Part shown: positions 36,725-45,501 of the stretch, piece by piece
How the letters are laid out: each line of letters opens with the position of its first letter
How positions within the stretch are numbered: position 1 is the first letter of the stretch
Origin: Candidatus Gastranaerophilales bacterium
GTDB lineage: Bacteria; Cyanobacteriota; Vampirovibrionia; Gastranaerophilales; Gastranaerophilaceae
Reading direction: 5' to 3'
Assembly (NCBI GenBank): GCA_003150395.1
Contig: QAMI01000059.1
Span: forward strand, 1 to 64,000
DNA: 64,000 nt
Notes under the pieces: model-generated
The model's input: only the letters and a program-made list of their open reading frames with translations
Told to the model about the DNA's origin: nothing
Databases searched by the model: none
Translations under genes and position numbers: made by a program

Positions 36725-37886
36725 AAAATTTATTATATAACTCTTCAGAATAGTTTTTTTCTATATAACTATATGCATATTTGGACATTTGTTCAAGCTT
36801 ATTCTTGTCTTTTAATAAAGAAATAATTTGATTTGCAAAATCAATGTCTGTTTTACATTTAATAGTAGCTTTGGTTTTAATTCCTTCTAACCCTATATTG
36901 TTTGATATAACAGGCAGGCCCATAGCTAATGTTTCTAATATTTTTATTTTAATTCCACTCCCGTATCTAAGGTAAACAATAAATAATTTGCATTTATTAT
37001 AATATTCCTTTAAATCTTCAACAAAACCAGTAATTATGATTGACGGGTCAGAGTAACTATATCTTTTAATTAATTCAGGAGGGTTTTTACCAATAATATA
37101 AAATTTAATATTGGGTATATGTTTTTTTATATCGGGGTAAATATTCCTCAAAAAATATGAAAGTCCATCAATATTCGCATCCCAAGACATTGTTCCTACA
37201 TACATAATGGAATTTTCTCGTTCTGCAAATGGTGTAGTATTAGTTGGGTTATTATTTATAATTATTGCGGGAAGCATTGAAATTTTTTGTTTGGGTACAC
37301 CAATTCTAAATAAATGATTTTTATCTTCTTCTGTAACGGTTAGTACTTTAGTAGCTCTATTGCATATTTTGCATTCATAGTTCTTTATTTTCTTAACTTC
37401 CTGTTTTAAATAAACTTTTTTTATAAGATTTCTTTCTTGTTTTTCTAATCTTTCCCACATAACATATTCAGCGTTGTGTTCCTTTAAAATTACTGTTTTG
37501 GGATAATCATCAGGAATAAATTGCATAGATAACCAATGATCAGAGTATATAATATCATATTCGTTCGCTATTTGTTTAACTTGTTTATACATTTCTTCTG
37601 ATTTATTTCGAAAAATGCTTAATGGTAAATTATTTTGTATTGCTGCTAATATGTTTGTTAAATTTCTTTGTTTTGTTACAAAGTTTATCAAGTATACTTT
37701 ATTTATTCCAATTAATTTTAATTCTTTTTCTATTTTATTAATGTTATGTTCATCTTCATTATAAAATGATATATAATCTACTTTAAAATTTTTGCATAGA
37801 TATTTTAATGAATGTAATGTACCAATTAAACCACCACTAATTGCCGGAATGGGTACTCTCGGAGTTATAAATAGTAACTTTTTCAT
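36702..37886 (-). CDS. Family 4-type glycosyltransferase
   Basis: 394 residues with a GT-B fold. The N-terminus opens FITPRVPIPAISGG, and the C-terminal half has SIMYVGTMSWDANIDGLSYF, FYIIGKNPP, IIITGFVEDLKEYYNKC and KILETLAMGLPVISNNIGLEG, the donor-binding features of GT4/GT1. Its 3' end overlaps the convergent fusion gene by 23 bases. It is the last gene of the minus-strand glycan operon that starts at 45341, ten bases after the Wzy-like gene. It has no clear ribosome binding site. Confidence 0.88.
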   Translation of the reverse strand: MKKLLFITPRVPIPAISGGLIGTLHSLKYLCKNFKVDYISFYNEDEHNINKIEKELKLIGINKVYLINFVTKQRNLTNILAAIQNNLPLSIFRNKSEEMYKQVKQIANEYDIIYSDHWLSMQFIPDDYPKTVILKEHNAEYVMWERLEKQERNLIKKVYLKQEVKKIKNYECKICNRATKVLTVTEEDKNHLFRIGVPKQKISMLPAIIINNNPTNTTPFAERENSIMYVGTMSWDANIDGLSYFLRNIYPDIKKHIPNIKFYIIGKNPPELIKRYSYSDPSIIITGFVEDLKEYYNKCKLFIVYLRYGSGIKIKILETLAMGLPVISNNIGLEGIKTKATIKCKTDIDFANQIISLLKDKNKLEQMSKYAYSYIEKNYSEELYNKFFNMLQQT

Positions 37887-37895
37887 ATGTTGATT

Positions 37896-39368
37896 CTAAA
37901 TCCTTTCTTGTGAATTGTGCAATTGTGTTATTACTAATCCTAAAAATAAAAAATAATAAAAATTTCCCGTAACACCACTTGCAGAATCTGTAAACATTGA
38001 GTTGATGGTATATCCTAAAAAGGCTCCAGCTGTTGTTAAACTAAGCTTGGCTAATTCTAGATTTTTGTTTTTATTTGAAATATATCCTTTTACTAATGAA
38101 TAAATTGATGTAATTATAAACATTAAGTATGGTATAAATCCAATAAGTCCAGTTTGTCCAAGCATTGTCCCAATCATAGATTCTTTGCCAACAGCTTCTG
38201 TAGAAGCATTATCATCGAAAGATGTAAAATTCCCTGCATTACCGAATCCTAGTCCAAAGGGATGTTCTAAGCCAGAAAGAATACCAGTTTTAAGACCATC
38301 AATATGAGCTGCTGCACCAGAATTAGTTAGCAGAAGAAATGCTATCGTAAGTGTGATACATGCATAAACACTTATTAAAAAAGTTCTACGAATTAATAAA
38401 GGGATTTTTTGATTAAAATATAATATAAATGAGCTTCCACACAATATAATTATAAGTGCCCCTTTACTAAATGTTAATATTATGCAGAAAAAAACTAAAA
38501 AATTAATTATAAACTTAGTAAAGAAATCTTTTATTCCTTTAATTTTCATTGTGTTAACGAAACAACTACAAAAAATTGAATATAGTAATGAGAAAGCGAG
38601 AAAACTACCTAATGTTGTTGGCTCTATGTAAGTTGTAATAAATCTAGGAAGTGCTCCCCAAGTATAATCAATAAAAATGCCACCTTTCATTACATCTCCA
38701 AAAGACCATTGTATTGGGATAAAACCAGCTAAAACTTGTTTATTAAAATATTCATTTACATTAAACAATACTTGATAAATATAATGTCTTGCACCAAAGT
38801 AATCAATAAGTCCAAAGATGCAAATTGAATATGTAAAGAATATAGTAAATTTTAAACTGTTTTTCAGCTGTTTAATATTAATTACAGCTAGTCTACCTAT
38901 AAAATAAACTAAAGGCAACATTATAAAACGTCTAAACGATAATAAAGTTAACCATATATTTACATGTGAAAATATTGCATAACATATTAAGATAATGCAA
39001 AAACTTATTAAAAAAGTATCAGAACTTTGAAGTTTTATTTTTATTTTTTTTATACAGAAAAGACTAAATAATATAAGAAATATGTAGACAAATAATATTT
39101 CTTTTATTAAGAAGAAGCTTCTAAATGTTTCTACTGTAATAATAGGTAGTGATGCTAATATTAACCCTATAAATCTTTGAAAGCCAAACCAAAGAGTTAT
39201 AAAATTTATTAATAAATTAAATTTTTTAATTATTAGGTATGATAGTATTGCTATACTAATAAATCCTAAAGTCAGACTAAAAGTTATATCAATCAAAGGA
39301 TTTCCTGATATATTAGACAAACATAGTATTATAAAAAAAAGTATAACTATATAAATTAAAATACTCAT
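37896..39368 (-). CDS. O-antigen polymerase-like (Wzy) membrane protein
   Basis: 490 residues with about twelve membrane helices and large loops. The loop with FGDVMKGGIFIDYTWGALPR and the later HPFGLGFGNAGNFTSF (with the GxGxGN-type motif) resemble Wzy/O-antigen ligase proteins. It would polymerise glycan repeat units on the outer face of the inner membrane. The start overlaps the WecG-type gene as ATGA. Assignment as polymerase rather than ligase rests on the operon context. Confidence 0.8.
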   Translation of the reverse strand: MSILIYIVILFFIILCLSNISGNPLIDITFSLTLGFISIAILSYLIIKKFNLLINFITLWFGFQRFIGLILASLPIITVETFRSFFLIKEILFVYIFLILFSLFCIKKIKIKLQSSDTFLISFCIILICYAIFSHVNIWLTLLSFRRFIMLPLVYFIGRLAVINIKQLKNSLKFTIFFTYSICIFGLIDYFGARHYIYQVLFNVNEYFNKQVLAGFIPIQWSFGDVMKGGIFIDYTWGALPRFITTYIEPTTLGSFLAFSLLYSIFCSCFVNTMKIKGIKDFFTKFIINFLVFFCIILTFSKGALIIILCGSSFILYFNQKIPLLIRRTFLISVYACITLTIAFLLLTNSGAAAHIDGLKTGILSGLEHPFGLGFGNAGNFTSFDDNASTEAVGKESMIGTMLGQTGLIGFIPYLMFIITSIYSLVKGYISNKNKNLELAKLSLTTAGAFLGYTINSMFTDSASGVTGNFYYFLFLGLVITQLHNSQERI

Positions 39369-40168
39369 TTTAAGTGTTTCCTACTAAAATACTCTTTTGC
39401 GCATAAATAATAGTAAAATGGTATTGTTGTCATTTGTCTTTTGAAACGAAGCTTTGGTTCTTGCAATAGCCGATATAGCCATTCGTTACCTGTTTTTTTA
39501 AAGAAGGTAGGTGCTCGCTTGACCTTGCCTGCAATAAAGTCAAATGAGCCTCCAAGACCTATACAAATTTTAATGTTTTCTTTTTCAAAAAACGAATAAT
39601 TATCATATATAAAGAGTTCCTGCTTGGGGGCTCCAAAAGCTACACATAATACATCAGGCTTAAAACATCTAATTCTATTTTTAATATTATTTAACTCAGA
39701 ATCAGAAAATGAACTATTTTTTGTATAAGGTGGAGAATAGTTAGAGATTTCTAACTTTGGATATAGTTTTTGCAATTCAATCTTTGCCTGTAAAGAAACT
39801 TCATCGGAAGCTCCAAGTATGAAAAATTTTTTATTATGTTTCATGCATAACTCGGAAATTTCATATACTAAATCAGACCCACAAACTCTTTCTTTAATAT
39901 TTATATTATACCACTTGAGTACATTTATAATGCCTACACCATCAACGGTATTTAAATCGGAGATAGAGTTAAGGTACTTTTTAAATAAGTTGTTTTTTTG
40001 AGCTATCATGATTAATTCTAAATTAACTGGAGTGATTAAATATGGTTTTGTTCTTGTTGAATTAAGTATAATTTGTATTTTATTTAGTACAGCACTTTTT
40101 TCTAGGATATCAACTTTTATATCTAATATTAGTGTAGAATGCGTTTTTTTATTTACATCATTATCCAA
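39365..40168 (-). CDS. WecG/TagA/CpsF-family glycosyltransferase
   Basis: 267 residues, the normal length. Family motifs: LNTVDGVGIINVLKWYN with the conserved Asp-Gly, then KKFFILGASDEVSLQAKIEL, DVLCVAFGAPKQELFI and GLGGSFDFIAGKVKRAP. Enzymes of this family add N-acetylmannosamine(uronic acid) to lipid-linked N-acetylglucosamine, an early step in glycan building. It overlaps HddA by 16 bases and Wzy by four. Confidence 0.9.
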   Translation of the reverse strand: MDNDVNKKTHSTLILDIKVDILEKSAVLNKIQIILNSTRTKPYLITPVNLELIMIAQKNNLFKKYLNSISDLNTVDGVGIINVLKWYNINIKERVCGSDLVYEISELCMKHNKKFFILGASDEVSLQAKIELQKLYPKLEISNYSPPYTKNSSFSDSELNNIKNRIRCFKPDVLCVAFGAPKQELFIYDNYSFFEKENIKICIGLGGSFDFIAGKVKRAPTFFKKTGNEWLYRLLQEPKLRFKRQMTTIPFYYYLCAKEYFSRKHLK

Positions 40169-41178
40169 CTTTCGGCCCCCAAGTTTGTAAATCTAAATCT
40201 TCTGAATTCTCCACCTAGTTTGGATAATTCTTCAATAACTCTATATCGGCTATTGCCAGGACAATAAAACATGAAAAAACCGCCGCCGCCGGCTCCTGAA
40301 ATCTTTCCGCCTGTTGCACCTGCTTTAATTGCGGTTTCATAAATATTGTCAATAACAGGATTTGAAATTGCAGATGACATTTTCTTTTTATTTTCCCAGC
40401 CGGTATTTAATAGTTCGCCCATTTTCGATAAATTTCCGGTCAACAATGCTTCTTTCATATCCAAAGACTGCTGCTTTAATTTATGCATTGCATCAATTGC
40501 TTTTTCTTCTTTTTTCTTTGTGTTTTCAACCTGACTTTCAATAATTTTAGCTGAAAGTCTGCTTGTTCCTGTATAATACAACAAAACATTGAATTCCAAC
40601 TCGTTAACATATTCTTTTCTAATTCTTAAAGGATTTACCAAAACTTTCTCATTTGCGGCAAATTCCATAAAGTTAAACCCGCCAAATGCTGCAGCATATT
40701 GATCCTGACGTCCGCCTGCCATGTTTAAATCTTCGCGTTCAATACTCCAGGCAAGTTTTGCTAGGTCATATTCACCAAGCGGAAGGTTTTGCCATTCTTG
40801 AAACGCTTTTACAATTGCAACAACAAGGGTTGAGCTTGAGCCTAAACCGCTTCCGGCAGGGGCATCAACATAGGTTGTCAAAGTAAAACTCAAAGGCTTT
40901 TTTATATAATCTTTTATCAAACGATTGTACACACCTTTTAACAAATCAAATTTGCCGTCTATTTTAAAAGCTTCAACTGAATCAAAAGTGCAAAATTCAC
41001 CTCTGTCTTCACATCTAAATTCGATTTTTCCGTCATTTCTTGGCTCAATTGTTGCATAAGCATACATGTTTATACATGCATTCAGAATAGAACCTCCAAA
41101 AATGTCACAGTATGGGCTGACATCGGTTCCCCCGCCTGCTAGACCTATTCTTAATGGAGCTTTTGACCTGATAAGCAT
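40153..41178 (-). CDS. hddA: D-glycero-D-manno-heptose 7-phosphate kinase (GHMP family)
   Basis: 341 residues. The N-terminus reads SKAPLRIGLAGGGTDVSPYC, the ATP motif is PAGSGLGSSSTLVVA and the C-terminal motif is GGKISGAGGGGFFMFYC, all typical of HddA-type GHMP kinases. It phosphorylates the anomeric carbon of heptose 7-phosphate, giving the 1,7-bisphosphate for GDP-heptose. The neighbouring GmhA and HddC-GmhB genes complete the pathway, which supports this substrate. It overlaps GmhA by 28 bases. Confidence 0.9.
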   Translation of the reverse strand: MLIRSKAPLRIGLAGGGTDVSPYCDIFGGSILNACINMYAYATIEPRNDGKIEFRCEDRGEFCTFDSVEAFKIDGKFDLLKGVYNRLIKDYIKKPLSFTLTTYVDAPAGSGLGSSSTLVVAIVKAFQEWQNLPLGEYDLAKLAWSIEREDLNMAGGRQDQYAAAFGGFNFMEFAANEKVLVNPLRIRKEYVNELEFNVLLYYTGTSRLSAKIIESQVENTKKKEEKAIDAMHKLKQQSLDMKEALLTGNLSKMGELLNTGWENKKKMSSAISNPVIDNIYETAIKAGATGGKISGAGGGGFFMFYCPGNSRYRVIEELSKLGGEFRRFRFTNLGAESWIMM

Positions 41179-41756
41179 ACATTTTCCCCTTTAAAGATTG
41201 CTTCTTCTACCAACGCGCAAATTATATGACCAATCATTATGTGCGCTTCCTGAATTGTCGGTGTGCTTTCGGACGGTACTTTTATTATATAATCACAAAG
41301 TGTATCCATTTCGCAAGCTTTTTGACCGACGAGTCCAATAGTTGTTACATTTTTCTTTTTGGCTTCAAGGATAGCTTTTACAATATTTTTGGAATTTCCA
41401 GAAGTTGATATTGCAATAAAAACATCTCCTTCATTTGCATTTGCCTGAATTTGTCGGGAAAAAGAATTTTCATAACCGTAGTCATTTCCGATTGCAGTTA
41501 AAATTGAAGTATCGGTTGCAAGAGAAAATGCACTCAAACCAGGTCTATCAAAAAAGAATTTTGAAACGAGTTCCCCTGCAATATGCTGAGCGTCTCCGGC
41601 TGAGCCCCCATTGCCCGCTGTTAAAACCTTTTTGCCGTTAATATAGGCTTCTACAATAACATTGGCTGATTTTTGAATTGTTTTAAGTAAGTTGTTATCA
41701 TTTAATATTTCTTGCTTTGTTTTTATTGATGCCTCAATGTAGTTTTCTATGAACAT
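41151..41756 (-). CDS. gmhA: Phosphoheptose isomerase (SIS domain)
   Basis: 201 residues from ATG 41756, chosen because AAAGGAGA lies upstream; a longer frame exists. The SIS motif LTAGNGGSAGDAQHIAGELV is present, followed by AISTSGNSKNIVKAILEAKK and SESTPTIQEAHIMIGHIIC, matching GmhA. It converts sedoheptulose 7-phosphate to D-glycero-D-manno-heptose 7-phosphate. Its start overlaps the end of the acyltransferase frame by ten bases, so frame state of that gene may affect coupling. Confidence 0.9.
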   Translation of the reverse strand: MFIENYIEASIKTKQEILNDNNLLKTIQKSANVIVEAYINGKKVLTAGNGGSAGDAQHIAGELVSKFFFDRPGLSAFSLATDTSILTAIGNDYGYENSFSRQIQANANEGDVFIAISTSGNSKNIVKAILEAKKKNVTTIGLVGQKACEMDTLCDYIIKVPSESTPTIQEAHIMIGHIICALVEEAIFKGENVCLSGQKLH

Positions 41757-42816
41757 TTTAATAGGTCTCCTTTGTTTTGAAACTTGCCTAAAACGATTGG
41801 ACAATATTTTTCTAATATTTTAATTGTGTAGTAGTTTATAAGCAATAGTATGAATGTGAATATTATTAAAAATATTAGTTTTAGGATTATATTTGGAAAG
41901 TAATTTATTATTTGTGTATTCAAAATTCGTAGAGGAAAAAGCAGTAACTCATGAAAAAATATTATAAATAATGTATTTTTTGCTATAGTTTTTATAAATT
42001 CATTTTCATCGCAGAAAAATTTAGAAATTATACATATCATATATGTTCCGATTATGCCACCTAAATATGATAAAAACAAGGATTGATTTTGAATATTTTT
42101 ATTAGGAAGACTCATTTCTATCACTCCGTTATGTGAAAGTATATTTTCTAATAGTAAATAACTAATTATAACCCCCCCCCCCCAGCTCTAAGCCCTTTTT
42201 TAGTATAGCTTTTCAGCATATAGCCAAAAGTGAAATAAGGTACCGCCATTAGAGTATTATCAAGGCAAAAATATAAATTTATATTATTTATAAATAAAAA
42301 TTTACATATAAATATTGCTGAAATGTTTAACAAAACTAAATTTCTAATATTTAAATTTATATTATTAAATAGTAATCTAAGTTGTATGATTGTCATTATA
42401 AACCAGCATGGCGCGCAATTTGGTATTGAAATAGGTGTACTAGAAGCATCTCCAAGAATTGCTCCACTGACAATTCCTAATATTTTATATCCTAAATAAG
42501 GTTTTATTAGAAACAAATACCAAGCTTTAAAAGGTAAGTATATAATCTGGTAAATTAAATAAGGAATTAAAAGTCCATATAAAATTTTTTTATAGTTATC
42601 AGTTTTTGTTTTTGATTTATATAAATACCCTGCCATAATAAAGAATAAAGGCATATGAAATAGATAGATAAAATCCCATAGATGTGAGAAAAATGTAGAA
42701 TTTTTTAGAAGTCCAAATGGCGATAATGTATGCCCAAAGACTACCAAAAATATTCCAATAAACTTTGCAATATCTACCCAAACAATATTTCTATTTTCAA
42801 TAATATTTTCAGACAA
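41747..42816 (-). CDS. Acyltransferase 3 family protein split by a poly-G tract (putative phase-variable)
   Basis: The upstream frame (TTG 42816, 216 residues) has NIVWVDIAKFIGIFLVVFGHT, a long set of membrane helices and the FHMPLFFIMAGYLYKSKTK segment typical of the OafA-type family, but it ends LRAGGGGL at a stop just past twelve G (42172-42183). The remaining helices lie in another frame, reading SLPNKNIQNQSLFLSYLGG and on to 41747. With ten or thirteen G the frames join into 355-356 residues, the family's usual length. The ON form would O-acetylate a glycan sugar, changing surface antigen structure. The gene lies inside the heptose/glycan operon, overlapping HddC-GmhB by eight bases. Alternatively a tract-length assembly error or a real mutation explains the split. 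Confidence 0.82.
42172..42183 (-). repeat. Poly-G tract (12 G on the coding strand) in the acyltransferase gene
   Basis: Twelve G on the minus strand encode four Gly, followed by TTATAA, which gives the stop. Unlike the pilin tracts it lies deep inside the gene and has no shared flanking words. Confidence 0.9.
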
Positions 42817-43978
42817 ATTTTAGTACCTCGCATTTTAAGTATGGAAGTTTTATATTGTCAATTTCTGGATTGTCGCCGATCATTATTGAATTTTTTAAAT
42901 CAATTTTTAAATTATCACATGCCTTCAAAATCATGCCAGGGTTTGGTTTCCGCAATATGGTGTCAAAATGATATTCTATTCGGGTTCCATCTTTGTGAAA
43001 CGGACAAAATTCTATAGCATCAAATTTTAGGTTTTTTGTTTTATAAAATTCTTTTATACCTTCAAAATTCTCCTGCATGTCCGTAAAACTGAATTTTTCT
43101 TTTGCAACACCCGCTTGATTTGTAACCATCACAACATAATAACCTTGTTCTGAATATTTTCTTACAATATCAATTGTACTTTCTATAATTTGAAAATCTC
43201 GACCATGAGGGTATTCTGTGTTTACAATTAAGGTCCCGTCTTTGTCAATGAACAATGCGGGTTTTGCTTTCTTTTTTATCCATGACGGAATTAACTCTTG
43301 AGCTTTTGAGTAATCCTGTGGAATTCCAATATCAATAAAACAGCCGCCTAAGGGTAATCCGTAAAGTTTATCTTGCGATAATAATTTCGGGAAAATTTCG
43401 GTTTCCAAAGAGATAAATTCTCCATTAAAATTTTTTACGAAATCTTTTAAAACTTCTTTTTTAAGATAATAAATCCCGCCGTTAATATATCCGTCAATAC
43501 GGTTTTCCGGCAAAGAACCCTTTTCTACAAAAGATGTTGTTTTGAAATCATCGTTTATTTCCACCATGCCATATCTTGAGATATTGTTGGTATATCTTAA
43601 TGTAATTGTGCAAGGCTTATCTTTGCTGAAATCTTCAAGAAGTGAATAATCAATATCAAAAAAAGTATCGCCGTTTATCACAAAAAATTCATCTTCAAGA
43701 TAATCATAAGCATTAAGAATAGCACCGCCTGTCCCTAAAGCAGTTTCTTCTTTTATTAATATGGCATTCTTTAATTTTTTAAAGTGTTTTTCAATTATTT
43801 CGGATTTGTAACCGGTTAAAAATACAAAACTATCAAAACCTTGATGTTTCAATGTCTTTACCAGGTATTCAAGAAAAGGTTTTTTAGAAATCGGAGCCAT
43901 TGGTTTAGGTACATCACTGACAACATGCGCTAATCTTGTTCCGAAACCGCCTGCCAATATCACTGCTTGTCTAGCCAT
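42809..43978 (-). CDS. Bifunctional HddC-GmhB: heptose-1-phosphate guanylyltransferase fused to heptose bisphosphate phosphatase
   Basis: 389 residues in two domains. Residues 1-235 form a nucleotidyltransferase (VILAGGFGTRLAHVVSDVPK, then ALGTGGAILNAYDYL and FFVINGDTFFDID). Residues ~245-389 form a HAD phosphatase (ALFIDKDGTLIVNTEYPHG, MVTNQAGVAKEKF, FCPFHKDGT, KPNPGMILKACDNL and MIGDNPEID), the GmhB pattern. The HAD domain removes the C7 phosphate and the other joins heptose 1-phosphate to GMP. Fusion order is N-terminal transferase, C-terminal phosphatase. GGAGG precedes the ATG. It overlaps both neighbours. Confidence 0.88.
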   Translation of the reverse strand: MARQAVILAGGFGTRLAHVVSDVPKPMAPISKKPFLEYLVKTLKHQGFDSFVFLTGYKSEIIEKHFKKLKNAILIKEETALGTGGAILNAYDYLEDEFFVINGDTFFDIDYSLLEDFSKDKPCTITLRYTNNISRYGMVEINDDFKTTSFVEKGSLPENRIDGYINGGIYYLKKEVLKDFVKNFNGEFISLETEIFPKLLSQDKLYGLPLGGCFIDIGIPQDYSKAQELIPSWIKKKAKPALFIDKDGTLIVNTEYPHGRDFQIIESTIDIVRKYSEQGYYVVMVTNQAGVAKEKFSFTDMQENFEGIKEFYKTKNLKFDAIEFCPFHKDGTRIEYHFDTILRKPNPGMILKACDNLKIDLKNSIMIGDNPEIDNIKLPYLKCEVLKFV

Positions 43979-45341
43979 GTCTGCCTCCTAAAGCCAAAAA
44001 TACAGCTTTTATCAAAATCCCGATTTCCCACAATAAATTCCGATGTTTTAAGTAATAAAGGTCATATTGAAGTTTTTCTGCGACATCATCACTTGAAACA
44101 CAATGTCCTTGATTAATCTGCGCCCATCCTGTCCATCCGGTTTTAACCCACTGACGGCTTGTATAGTAAGGAATTTCATTTGAATATATTGAAACAAGAT
44201 TTTCCCATTCACTGCGGGGACCGACAATTGACATATCGCCTTTTAATATATTTATCATCTGCGGAATTTCATCAAAACGAGCTTTCCTGACAAATTTACA
44301 GAATGGAATTACTCTGTCGTCTTCATCTTGAGATTCTGTATGCCCGATATGACCCTTTTGAGGTACATAATCATTTAAATACATTGTTCTTAGTTTATAC
44401 ATTTTAAATTGTTTGCCATTTTTGCCAATTCTATTTTGTGTGTAAATTGCCGGGCCGCCATCAGTCATTTTTACTCTTATTCCAATGTATAAGAGTATCG
44501 GAAAAGTCACTGTTAATATGATTAATGCTGCAATAATGTCATAAATACGTTTACAAAAATCATAAACTGCCGAACGTTTGTTCATGTAATCATAAAACAG
44601 CCAATTCATAGACATTCTGTCAATAAAATATTTACCGGTAACGAGCTCATAGAACTCAGGCATTTTGTAAACTTTTACGTTGCGCGGAATACTTTCTACC
44701 AAGCTTGTCAGCAATTCTTCTTCCATGCGCCTTTTAACGGCAATAATTACAATATCAATATTATTTAATTTTATAGTTTCTTTTAGTGCGAATGGTTTTG
44801 TAAGAATTTTGAGATTATGGTCATTGATATAATCAGTGTCGTCGTCAAAATCTTTTATAAAACCTGTGACATTCATCTTTAAAGCTTTTTTATTAATAAT
44901 CTCATCTGCAAGAAGTTTTGCATTCTTATCGGCGCCTATAATTAGAATGTTTTTAACTTTTTTGATATGGAAAAGATAATAGTGAAAAAGAGTTCTATAA
45001 ACTTGTAGAACCAAGAAAATTGTCACTAGGTTTGCGAGAACAAATTCGAGTGAATTTACATTATCAGCAAATGTAAGAAGCAGGATTGCTGCAGGAATTT
45101 GTGAAAACACAATACCTTCAAAAAGCAGATAATGATTTTTGAGATTAACGTTAAACTCTCGTATTTTGTAATTGTCTTTCAAAAATAGAACGGCCAAGCC
45201 CGTAAGAACAGTTATAAAAACTGTTAGGTGAAGAAATTCTTCTGGCATGGAAAATCTTTCAAACCAAAAAGTTGTTGATACTAAAAAAGTAATAATATCA
45301 ACCGTTAACATCACCCATATAGATTTTGACAAAAATTTCAA
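43971..45341 (-). CDS. Polyprenyl glycosylphosphotransferase (initiating sugar transferase)
   Basis: 456 residues. Four N-terminal membrane helices, a CoA-binding-like Rossmann domain (NILIIGADKNAKLLADEII) near residue 140, then one helix and the C-terminal bac_transf domain: GGPAIYTQNRIGKNGKQFKM, KLRTMYLND, RFDEIPQMINILKGDMSIVG, PRSEW. It moves sugar 1-phosphate from a nucleotide to undecaprenyl phosphate, the first committed step of the glycan. The start is TTG 45341, with GAGAGG six bases upstream. It is the first gene of the eight-gene minus-strand operon down to 36702. Confidence 0.9.
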   Translation of the reverse strand: MKFLSKSIWVMLTVDIITFLVSTTFWFERFSMPEEFLHLTVFITVLTGLAVLFLKDNYKIREFNVNLKNHYLLFEGIVFSQIPAAILLLTFADNVNSLEFVLANLVTIFLVLQVYRTLFHYYLFHIKKVKNILIIGADKNAKLLADEIINKKALKMNVTGFIKDFDDDTDYINDHNLKILTKPFALKETIKLNNIDIVIIAVKRRMEEELLTSLVESIPRNVKVYKMPEFYELVTGKYFIDRMSMNWLFYDYMNKRSAVYDFCKRIYDIIAALIILTVTFPILLYIGIRVKMTDGGPAIYTQNRIGKNGKQFKMYKLRTMYLNDYVPQKGHIGHTESQDEDDRVIPFCKFVRKARFDEIPQMINILKGDMSIVGPRSEWENLVSIYSNEIPYYTSRQWVKTGWTGWAQINQGHCVSSDDVAEKLQYDLYYLKHRNLLWEIGILIKAVFLALGGRHG

Positions 45342-45464
45342 ATCATACCTCTCTGTTCAATTATAATAATACAACAAACATGAAATTATATTAGCCAAAT
45401 GGCTATAATATTAATAAAAGTTTTAACAATATATAACTAGTAGCTTATTAGTTTCTATATATTG

Positions 45465-45473
45465 TGTTATAAT
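45465..45473 (+). promoter_or_regulatory. Extended -10 promoter of the HMGL-like gene
   Basis: TGTTATAAT is an extended -10 element with no clear -35 box. The expected start is near 45480, followed by AGGA and the ATG at 45502. Confidence 0.55.
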
Positions 45474-45501
45474 TATCTCTGTGAAACGTCAGGATAATAG
45501 T

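Noticed and set aside
41747..42816. Treating the acyltransferase as two separate genes
   Set aside because: Both halves match one family and meet precisely at the G tract; the second half lacks the N-terminal family motifs.
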